A program made the position numbers and the translations under genes. Below the pieces are notes generated by a model. It worked only from the letters and a program-made list of their open reading frames with translations. It was not told the DNA's origin and did no database searches. Below, piece after piece: positions 57,507-64,000 of a stretch of DNA of 64,000 bases (position 1 is the first letter of the stretch; the number at the start of each line of letters is the position of its first letter). The DNA comes from Hyphomicrobiales bacterium (GTDB lineage: Bacteria > Pseudomonadota > Alphaproteobacteria > Rhizobiales > Devosiaceae): assembly GCA_027487555.1 (NCBI GenBank), contig JAIYDI010000029.1:124001-188000 (forward strand). The letters are read 5' to 3'.

Positions 57507-58925
57507 CTACACACCCGTCGGTCGTCTGTTGATCCAGCCTGTTGCCGACTCAATTGCGGCGCCGAACGACAACAAATTGTGCTCGCCGCGCATCGGTCCC
57601 ACCACCTGTAGCCCGAACGGCATCCCCGTTGCGGTGAAGCCGCCCGGCATGGACAGCACCGGATGACCGGTCATGGTGATGCGGCAGGCCAGCCGCTGCC
57701 AGAGGAAATAGCGGTCGAAGACCGTACCATCGATCTCGCCGACCCATTCCACCTCGGCCGGTGGCGCTGTCACCGGCGTCGTGGGGGTGATGAACAGATC
57801 ATAGTCCTGAAGCAGCGCCGCAGTGCGACGGAAGATCTTCGTCCGCTCGCGGATGCCGAAGGCCAGTTCCACCGGGTCGGTGGTCGAACCCTGTTTGATA
57901 TTCCGCACATAATCCGGGCGGAACAGCTCCGGATTTGTTCGGACTTCGTCCGGCGAGTCTGTGAAAAACCCAAACATCTCGATCACTTCCCAAGCCCGAT
58001 CGGCGGTCGACAGGTCGAGTTCGACGTCGTCGATCTGGCAGCCGAGGCCGGCCAGCGTTGCCCGCGCCTCGGCATACGCCGCGCGGATTTCGGGCGAGAT
58101 TGGCAAACCGTCCGCGTCTTTGCTCCAGGCAATCCGAACTTTGCTGAGATCGACATCCGCCAGCTTCAGGAACTGCCGCGGATCGCTGTCGAGCGTGATC
58201 GGTCCGTCAGAGACGGGGCCGGACATGGCGGCGAGCAGCAGTGCGGCGTCTTGCGAAGACCGCGCCATGGGCCCGACTACCGCATGCGGTGTCCAGCCGT
58301 CGCCAAGCGCCTCGAAGGGGACGCGGCCGGGCGTTGTCCGCAAGCCCACGATGTTGCAGAACGACGCCGGATACCGGATCGAGCCGCCGCTGTCGCTGCC
58401 ATCGGCGAGCGGAACAAGCCCGGCCGCAACGGCCGCCCCGGCGCCGCTCGAACCACCGCCATGTTTTGAAAGGTCCCAGGGGTTCCGGGTAACGCCGAAC
58501 ACTTCGTTGAAGGTCAGCGTGCCGACGCCCAGTTCCGGCGTATTGGTTTTGCCAATGAGCAATGCGCCGGCCTCGCGCAACTTGGCGACGAATTTCGCGT
58601 CCTTCGAAGCGGCAGCACGGTTGGCGAAGGCGCGCGAGCCGCGGCTGGTTGGCAAGCCGGCGACATCGTTCAGGTCTTTCACTGCTGTCGGCAGCCCATG
58701 GAGTATACCCGCTGCGTCGCCGGCGCGGAGCTTCTGATCAGCTGCTTCGGCCATGGCCAGCGCCTGGCTCACCGGCAGCATTGAAACGATGGCATTTAGC
58801 TTTGGGTTAACCTCCTCGATGCGTGCGAGAAATGCCTTCATCACTTCGACGGCCGAAATCTCCCTGCGGCCAAGGAGTCCGGCAAGTTCGGTGGCACTGC
58901 GGTAGTGAAGGGGGGCGTCGGACAT
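57507..58925 (-). CDS. Amidase signature family enzyme
   Basis: A 472-residue hydrolase with the Ser-cisSer-Lys triad of the amidase signature family: Lys in LPTAVKDLND, cis-Ser in KHGGGSSGAGAAVAAG and nucleophile Ser in DGSDSGGSIRYPA. It lacks GatB or GatC neighbours and has normal length for a stand-alone amidase, so GatA is unlikely. Substrate is unknown. The ATG at 58925 (MSDAPLHYRSATEL) is chosen; the frame continues upstream without similarity. Confidence 0.9.
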   Translation of the reverse strand: MSDAPLHYRSATELAGLLGRREISAVEVMKAFLARIEEVNPKLNAIVSMLPVSQALAMAEAADQKLRAGDAAGILHGLPTAVKDLNDVAGLPTSRGSRAFANRAAASKDAKFVAKLREAGALLIGKTNTPELGVGTLTFNEVFGVTRNPWDLSKHGGGSSGAGAAVAAGLVPLADGSDSGGSIRYPASFCNIVGLRTTPGRVPFEALGDGWTPHAVVGPMARSSQDAALLLAAMSGPVSDGPITLDSDPRQFLKLADVDLSKVRIAWSKDADGLPISPEIRAAYAEARATLAGLGCQIDDVELDLSTADRAWEVIEMFGFFTDSPDEVRTNPELFRPDYVRNIKQGSTTDPVELAFGIRERTKIFRRTAALLQDYDLFITPTTPVTAPPAEVEWVGEIDGTVFDRYFLWQRLACRITMTGHPVLSMPGGFTATGMPFGLQVVGPMRGEHNLLSFGAAIESATGWINRRPTGV

Positions 58926-59110
58926 GGGCAAACCGAAAATCGAGACCAGTGGTGGCAGGATGGCGCACCGCAGATAGCTTGGCATTGCCTCGCCCTGCAT
59001 ACAATACGTCGACAGTTGAGCATGCCCTATGCGCGCGATCTGCATGCCTCGCCTTTAGGCAGGGTGTCTGACTTGCGTTTCGCGGCTCGAGATGGCAGTT
59101 GCAAGCTACC

Positions 59111-60385
59111 ATGACCCACCCTTCTCAGTCGCTCCGCATTGTGCCGCCCAGTCACCCGCTCGTCGGTCGCGTCACGCCACCCGGGTCGAAGTCGATCACC
59201 AATCGCGCATTGCTGCTTGCCGCCTTGGCCAAGGGCACCAGCCGCCTGACGGGCGCGCTGAAGAGCAAGGACACGCAACTGATGGCCGCGGCGCTGCGGC
59301 AAATGGGCGTCACTGTCGATGAGCCCGATGCCACGAGTTTCGTCGTCACGTCCGACGGCCGACTCAAAGCGCCCGCGGAGCCGCTGATGCTCGGCAATGC
59401 CGGTACCGCAACCCGCTTCCTCACCGCGGCGGTCACCCTGGTCGAGGGCCGGGTAGTGGTGGATGGCGACGAGGAGATGCGCAAGCGGCCGATCCGGCCA
59501 CTGGTCGACGCCTTGCGGTCGCTGGGAGTGGATGCAACCTGCGAGACCGGTTGTCCGCCCGTCGTGATCAACGGTACCGGCTATTTTGGCAAGGGGCGGG
59601 TCGAAATCGACGGCGGGTTGTCAAGCCAGTATGTCTCAGCGCTGCTGATGGCTGCGCCATTCGGCGACGGACCAATCGAAGTCGCATTGACCGGTAAGGA
59701 CCTTGATGCGCGTGGGTATGTGAACCTGACGCTGGCGGCAATGCGAGCCTTTGGGGCCAAGGCCGTGCAGATCGACGAGATGACATGGCGTGTAGAACCG
59801 ACAGGCTACCGGGCGACGGATTTCCATATCGAACCGGACGCGTCGGCTGCGACTTATCTCTGGGCCGCGTCAGCGCTGACCAGCGGCAACATCGACCTTG
59901 GCGTGCCGATAGCGGCGTTCACGCAGCCCGACGCCGAGGCCGCCAAGCTCATCCGGCAGTTCCCCAACATGCCCGCGGTGATTGACGGCTCACAGATGCA
60001 GGATGCGGTGCCGACCCTGGCCGTTCTCGCCGCGTTCAATGCGACGCCGGTGCGCTTTGTGGGCATAGCCAATCTGCGGGTCAAGGAATGCGACCGCATA
60101 TCCGCGCTTTCGACAGAGCTCAACCGTATCCGCCCGGGTCTCGCCCACGAGGAGGGCGACGACCTGATCGTCAATGCTGATCAGGGGCTGGCGACGCTGC
60201 AGCAGCGGAGCGCGATAACCCGCATTGAAACCTATGCGGACCACCGCATCGCCATGAGTTTCGCGCTTGCCGGCCTCAAGATCGGTGGACTGGTCATTCT
60301 TGATCCCGACTGCGTCGGCAAGACCTATCCCGGCTATTGGAACGCGCTACGCTCACTCGGCGTGGAGTTGGTGGAGGGGGCCTGA
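59111..60385 (+). CDS. aroA: 3-phosphoshikimate 1-carboxyvinyltransferase (EPSP synthase)
   Basis: A 424-residue enzyme joining PEP to shikimate 3-phosphate in aromatic amino-acid synthesis. The fold shows PPGSKSITNRALLLAALA, LGNAGTATRFLTAAV, GGLSSQYVSALLMAAPF, RVKECDRI-type block LRVKECDRISAL and YADHRIAMSFALAG. The GNAGTA block keeps the residues of class I (Gly-Asn-Ala-Gly-Thr-Ala) enzymes. ATG at 59111 is used; a TTG at 59099 adds four residues. Its stop is 10 bases from the end of the convergent helicase gene, with a small GGCC hairpin between. Confidence 0.95.
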   Translation: MTHPSQSLRIVPPSHPLVGRVTPPGSKSITNRALLLAALAKGTSRLTGALKSKDTQLMAAALRQMGVTVDEPDATSFVVTSDGRLKAPAEPLMLGNAGTATRFLTAAVTLVEGRVVVDGDEEMRKRPIRPLVDALRSLGVDATCETGCPPVVINGTGYFGKGRVEIDGGLSSQYVSALLMAAPFGDGPIEVALTGKDLDARGYVNLTLAAMRAFGAKAVQIDEMTWRVEPTGYRATDFHIEPDASAATYLWAASALTSGNIDLGVPIAAFTQPDAEAAKLIRQFPNMPAVIDGSQMQDAVPTLAVLAAFNATPVRFVGIANLRVKECDRISALSTELNRIRPGLAHEEGDDLIVNADQGLATLQQRSAITRIETYADHRIAMSFALAGLKIGGLVILDPDCVGKTYPGYWNALRSLGVELVEGA

Positions 60386-60395
60386 CGGCCTCCAA

Positions 60396-61967
60396 TCACT
60401 CAGCGGATGCGATCCGTGTTGCACGCAACAGAAAGGCCGGCACCGGGCCATCTGTCCCGAAAGGCGAATCAGCAATCACGCCTTCGACCGGACCGTTGGT
60501 TCCTGTCCACTCTTCGGGGCGATCGTTGCGATCACTCCGCCGACGCTGGCTGTCATTCCGAGTGGTCTCGCTGCGCGCAGGGCGCTCTGCGCGCTCCGTC
60601 CGCTCGGCGCGACCAGGGCGTTCAACACGTGCGGGGCGATCAGCGACCTCCGCCTCGACCGGCGCCGGACGCGATGCATCGCGGCCGCGGATGCGGCCGC
60701 GGCTGCGTGACGGGCGCTCGGAGCCACGTTCAGGCCCATGGGCATCATCTGGCGCTGCTGTGACAAGGCCTTCGATCGTCACTTCAGGAATGGGCTTCTG
60801 GATCAGTTTGCCGATCGCGTCGACATACTTGCCGTCTGAAGGGGCCGCCAATGTCACCGATACACCCGAGCGCCCAGCGCGTCCGGTACGGCCAATGCGG
60901 TGCACATAGTCTTCGGCGTGCGTCGGCACATCAAAGTTGAACACATGGCTCACGGCCGGGATATCAAGTCCGCGCGCAGCGACGTCGGATGCAACGAGTA
61001 GGGTGATCTGGTTGGCCTTGAAGCCGTCGAGCGTCTCCGTACGGCTTTTCTGGTCCATATCACCATGCAGAGCACCGACCGAGAAGCCATGCCGTTCCAG
61101 CGAACGCTGCAGCGTCGCCACGTCGCGCTTGCGGTTGCAGAAGATTATGGCGTTGGTCAGTCCAGTCTCAGCCCGGATCAACTGGCGCAGCACCGCTCGC
61201 TTGTCCTCGGGCTTGCTCGACACGCGTACGAGGCGCTGCTCGATGGTTTCGGCGGTGGAGTTTTGCCGCGCCACCTCTACCTTCACCGGATCGCGGAGAA
61301 AACGGCTCGTGAGCCGCTGTATTTCCGGCGGCATGGTCGCTGAGAAGAACAGTGTTTGCCGACGCGCCGGCAGTAGGCCGCAGATGCGCTCGATGTCGGG
61401 AATGAAGCCCATATCGAGCATGCGGTCGGCCTCGTCGATCACGAGAATATCCACACCGGTCAACAGGATACGGCCGCGTTCGAACTGGTCGAGCATGCGA
61501 CCGGGCGTCGCAATGAGCACGTCGGCGCCGCGATCAAGCACCTTGTTCTGGTCCTCGAACGATACGCCGCCGATCAGCAGAGCCACCGAAAGTCTGTGGT
61601 TCTTGCCATATTTCTCGAAGTTCTCTGCCACCTGCGCAGCGAGTTCGCGCGTCGGCTCGAGAATGAGGGTGCGCGGCATGCGGGCGCGGGCGCGGCCGGA
61701 TTCCAGCAGTGTCAGCATCGGCAGCACGAAGCTCGCCGTCTTTCCGGTGCCGGTCTGAGCGATGCCAATCAGGTCCTTGCGCTCCAGCACATGCGGAATC
61801 GCTTGCTCCTGGATCTGCGTGGGCGTCGTGTAGCCGGCAGAGGCGACCGCATCGATCACCTTTGCGCTCAGGCCGAGCCCGTTGAAGTCAGTTGCCAAAT
61901 CTCGTGGTCCACTCAAGTCTCTGAGGAGGGTCGACAGGCTGCGACTTGAAACAGTGCGGGTCGACAT
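60396..61967 (-). CDS. DEAD-box RNA helicase with Arg-rich tail
   Basis: A 523-residue RNA helicase of the RhlE/CsdA-like group. The Q motif lies in GYTTPTQIQEQAIP; then AQTGTGKT (I), PTRELAAQ (Ia), TPGRMLDQ (Ib), DEAD (II), SATMP (III), ARGLDIP (V) and HRIGRTGRAG (VI) appear in order. After about residue 400 comes a low-complexity tail with imperfect RPARVERPGRAERTERAERP repeats, a likely RNA-binding or phase-separating region. The ATG has no visible ribosome site and sits beside a perfect hairpin. Confidence 0.93.
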   Translation of the reverse strand: MSTRTVSSRSLSTLLRDLSGPRDLATDFNGLGLSAKVIDAVASAGYTTPTQIQEQAIPHVLERKDLIGIAQTGTGKTASFVLPMLTLLESGRARARMPRTLILEPTRELAAQVAENFEKYGKNHRLSVALLIGGVSFEDQNKVLDRGADVLIATPGRMLDQFERGRILLTGVDILVIDEADRMLDMGFIPDIERICGLLPARRQTLFFSATMPPEIQRLTSRFLRDPVKVEVARQNSTAETIEQRLVRVSSKPEDKRAVLRQLIRAETGLTNAIIFCNRKRDVATLQRSLERHGFSVGALHGDMDQKSRTETLDGFKANQITLLVASDVAARGLDIPAVSHVFNFDVPTHAEDYVHRIGRTGRAGRSGVSVTLAAPSDGKYVDAIGKLIQKPIPEVTIEGLVTAAPDDAHGPERGSERPSRSRGRIRGRDASRPAPVEAEVADRPARVERPGRAERTERAERPARSETTRNDSQRRRSDRNDRPEEWTGTNGPVEGVIADSPFGTDGPVPAFLLRATRIASAE

Positions 61968-61971
61968 CAGT

Positions 61972-61986
61972 CGGGTTTCGAACCCG
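61972..61986 (-). promoter_or_regulatory. Hairpin beside the helicase start codon
   Basis: CGGGTT and AACCCG form a perfect 6-bp stem around a three-base loop, ending four bases before the helicase ATG on the minus strand, where a ribosome binding site would be. It could control translation by temperature or protein binding. The stem is short, so this is a suggestion only. Confidence 0.4.
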
Positions 61987-62145
61987 ATGTCCCGGGCTCG
62001 CAGCGGTCGTCAGTCGGCGTCATCTCCCAACGGATTGTCGTCCGGGAGGCGCCAACGCGACGCGGAACATAAAGGAAACCCCTTGGGAGTCAATGCGTTT
62101 TGTCCGAGCGATGAAGGCGTGCGAGAAATCTCCCCACACATCAAG

Positions 62146-63057
62146 CTATTCCGAAGTCTTGCCCAGGTCCAACAGCAGGATTTCCGGCCAGCAACCGACG
62201 CGGACGGGAACACCCGTAACCCCGAGCCCCTTCGAGACGATCAAGTGCCGTCCTTCGACTGCGAAGTGACCCGCGGGGAAACGCTTGGAACCGGACGACG
62301 CCGAGACGGGGCGCCAGCCGAGAAGATCGATCTGCCCGCCATGGGTATGGCCGCTCAAACTGAGGCTCACCCGATCGTCGAGCTTTGAAAAGATATCGGG
62401 TTCGTGCGCGAGGAGGATCACCGCGTCTTCCGCGGGAATTTGTCTCAGCGTCTTGTCGATATCATGAAGACCCTGCAGGCGTTTGCGTCCATAGGCGGCG
62501 CCAGCGAGCAAGGCGAGCTGGTCCGCGAGACCAGCAACCCAGAACGCCTTGCCATCCTTGGTCAGGCGCTTCGAAGCATTGATCAGCACCGGAATGCCTG
62601 CCGCCCGCAGCGCCTTCGCCATATGCGGCTCTATGGTGGGGTCTTTCTGGACGGCGCGGTCCGCCCAGTAGTCGTGATTGCCGAGTATCGCGAAGACGCC
62701 GAGAGGCGCCGTTAGGGGGACAAGGCGCGCCGCCACCGCCTCCGGTTCGACATGAGCGGTCACAAAGCGGGTGGTGCCAAGATAGTCGCCCATCAGCACG
62801 ATGATGTCTGCGCCCAATGCGTTGGTCTGCTCGACGATTGCGCTGATGCGATCGGCGGACATCCATGGGTCACAGGCATGGATATCAGCGATGACAGCAA
62901 CTGAGAGCTTCAGGCCCTCCGGCCATCTCGGTGGAACGAGGCTGTAGCGGGTGACGCGCGGCCGACCGAGCACTTCGGTAAGTGCGTAAGCAGGGGCGGA
63001 AAGGGCGGTAAGCAGCAGCCAGCCGAAAGACTTCAGTATCGTTCGACGCCTGATCAA
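62146..63057 (-). CDS. Membrane-anchored metallophosphoesterase
   Basis: A 303-residue calcineurin-like phosphoesterase. A basic-hydrophobic N terminus (MIRRRTILKSFGWLLLTALS) acts as anchor or signal. Metal-binding motifs are VIADIHACDPW, LMGDYLG, ILGNHDYWA, LLAHEPD and LSGHTHGGQIDLL, all intact. This set matches YkuE/YaeI-like enzymes, some of which act on lipids or UDP-diacylglucosamine; substrate here is unknown. The start is TTG at 63055-63057, with GGAGG seven bases upstream. Confidence 0.88.
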   Translation of the reverse strand: MIRRRTILKSFGWLLLTALSAPAYALTEVLGRPRVTRYSLVPPRWPEGLKLSVAVIADIHACDPWMSADRISAIVEQTNALGADIIVLMGDYLGTTRFVTAHVEPEAVAARLVPLTAPLGVFAILGNHDYWADRAVQKDPTIEPHMAKALRAAGIPVLINASKRLTKDGKAFWVAGLADQLALLAGAAYGRKRLQGLHDIDKTLRQIPAEDAVILLAHEPDIFSKLDDRVSLSLSGHTHGGQIDLLGWRPVSASSGSKRFPAGHFAVEGRHLIVSKGLGVTGVPVRVGCWPEILLLDLGKTSE

Positions 63058-63122
63058 GTCTTGCCCTCCACAGTAACTCGACCTGATCGGGCGATTGTGG
63101 CGCAGCCAAGGTGAAGTCCGCC

Positions 63123-64000
63123 CTATATATCCAGGTCTTTGACGAAGGCGGCGTTTTCCTGAATAAAGTCGAAACGGGCCTCGGGCCGGTTGCCCATCAG
63201 GCGTTCGAAAGCAGACTTCGTGTCCTCGCGGTCCTGACGCACTTTCACCTGGAGAAGCGTGCGGGTCTTCTTGTCCATCGTGGTTTCGCGCAGGTGCTGA
63301 TACGGCATTTCGCCCAGGCCCTTGAAGCGGGTGATATCGGGCTTCTTGCTCTTGAACTCCGTTTCCAGCAGCCGGTCGCGCTGAAGCTCGTTCATCGCAT
63401 AAGCGACCTTGGGTCCCGCCGTCAGCCGGAACAGCGGCGGCATGGCGAGATAGAGATGGCCGCCATCAATAAGCCGCGGCATCTCTTGGAAGAAGAACGT
63501 CATCAGCAGCGACGCGATATGCGCGCCGTCGACATCGGCGTCTGTCATCAAGATGATCTTGTCGTAGCGCAGGTCGTCCTCGCTGTAACGGCTTCCGGTG
63601 CCGCAACCCAGCGCCTGGATGAGGTCTGCGATGGCTTGACTTGCCTGAATCTTGTCTCGTGATGCGCCAGCGACGTTGAGGATCTTGCCGCGCAGCGGAA
63701 GCACCGCCTGACTCGCGCGGTCGCGCGCCTGCTTGGCGCTGCCACCTGCCGAGTCGCCTTCAACGAGGAAGATTTCAGCGCCCTGGGCCGCCGATTGGGT
63801 GCAGTCGGCCAGCTTTCCCGGCAGCCGCAGCTTTCGGGTCGCCGATTGCCGGTCGATCTCCTTTTCCTTGCGGCGGCGGAGGCGTTCCTCGGCGCGCTCG
63901 ACCGCCCAGTCGAGCAGCTTGCCCGCCTGGTTGGGTGAGGCCGCCAGCCAATGGTCGAACGCATCGCGAAGGGCATTGTCTACAATGCGTGTCGCTTCTG
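63123..64000 (-). CDS. parE: DNA topoisomerase IV subunit B, C-terminal part
   Basis: The last 291 residues of a type IIA topoisomerase B subunit; the gene begins beyond the window. LVEGDSAGGSAKQARDR is the TOPRIM entry motif, and QAR rather than QGR favours ParE over GyrB. MTDADVDGAHIASLLMTFFF carries the metal-binding DxD, and FKGLGEMPYQHLRETTMD is the conserved C-terminal block. It decatenates daughter chromosomes with ParC. It lies 65 bases from the metallophosphoesterase start, on the same strand. Confidence 0.93.
   Translation of the reverse strand, partial: EATRIVDNALRDAFDHWLAASPNQAGKLLDWAVERAEERLRRRKEKEIDRQSATRKLRLPGKLADCTQSAAQGAEIFLVEGDSAGGSAKQARDRASQAVLPLRGKILNVAGASRDKIQASQAIADLIQALGCGTGSRYSEDDLRYDKIILMTDADVDGAHIASLLMTFFFQEMPRLIDGGHLYLAMPPLFRLTAGPKVAYAMNELQRDRLLETEFKSKKPDITRFKGLGEMPYQHLRETTMDKKTRTLLQVKVRQDREDTKSAFERLMGNRPEARFDFIQENAAFVKDLDI

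Noticed and set aside
57507..58925. The amidase as GatA of the glutamyl/aspartyl-tRNA amidotransferase
   Set aside because: No gatB or gatC nearby, and the N- and C-terminal parts look like a general amidase.
60373..60393. GGCC hairpin between aroA and the helicase as an intrinsic terminator
   Set aside because: Short stem overlapping the aroA stop codon and no T-run on either side.
61968..61990. A T-arm-like GGGTTCGAAACCC that could hint at a tRNA gene on the minus strand
   Set aside because: No D arm, anticodon arm or acceptor pairing could be built around it, and it abuts the helicase start codon. It is a simple palindrome.
1..64000. CRISPR arrays, insertion sequences, phage genes, rRNA or tRNA genes
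   Set aside because: None seen on either strand: no spaced direct repeats, transposase or integrase motifs, or tRNA-like folds.

Overview
The window looks like chromosomal core sequence from a GC-rich alphaproteobacterium of the Hyphomicrobiales, plausibly Devosia or a relative. This placement is inference. It rests on a seven-gene suf operon with an Irr-like box, a short HdaA in a hdaA-ppk-ppx block, a MaeB malic enzyme fused to a phosphotransacetylase-like domain, ExoD, a SleB-like hydrolase, a perfect CtrA-type TTAA-N7-TTAA site, and dense use of GTG and TTG starts that overlap upstream stops. I saw no insertion sequence, phage gene, CRISPR array, rRNA or tRNA.

Layout. 0-5.3 kb: end of a zinc alcohol dehydrogenase, a small P-loop kinase, a fold-III ornithine/lysine decarboxylase, a DegP-type protease and RarA. 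5.4-9.1 kb: on the minus strand, a DMT exporter, a YdeI-like protein and purM-kinase-purN. 9.2-17.9 kb: on the plus strand, AI-2E/PerM transporter, hdaA, ppk and ppx, then rnd (minus) and aspS. 18.0-22.3 kb: an EAL phosphodiesterase behind a CtrA-type site, maeB and a Dabb protein. 22.3-33.2 kb: a mixed block with DUF1003, a methyltransferase, AMP nucleosidase, a structured intergenic RNA candidate, DUF1801, DUF1993, amylosucrase, a sulfite-oxidase-like enzyme, DUF2076, ExoD, SleB, two small membrane proteins and an MTA/SAH nucleosidase. 33.4-38.4 kb: a peptide-type ABC importer with both ATPase domains in one polypeptide. 38.4-41.8 kb: the oddest gene, one 1107-residue ORF joining 2-oxoacid dehydrogenase E1 alpha, E1 beta, a lipoyl domain and a complete ketoacyl-ACP synthase III. 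41.9-49.9 kb: M23 peptidase, peroxiredoxin, a 1156-residue AsmA-like protein, a universal stress protein, tyrS and an alpha/beta hydrolase. 50.2-57.4 kb: the suf operon, with an extra small membrane protein between sufB and sufC. 57.5-64 kb: amidase, aroA, a DEAD-box helicase, a metallophosphoesterase and the 3' end of parE.

The genes combine into a few units. hdaA, ppk and ppx link replication control to polyphosphate turnover. The suf genes carry two desulfurases, the SufBCD scaffold, a DUF59 factor and an A-type carrier for iron-sulfur assembly, probably under iron control. The E1-lipoyl-KAS III fusion suggests a one-protein route from a 2-oxo acid to a fatty-acid or polyketide starter. 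Four copies of a 35-bp palindromic repeat lie in gene gaps at 5.4, 49.2, 55.2 and 57.4 kb, and their arms co-vary.
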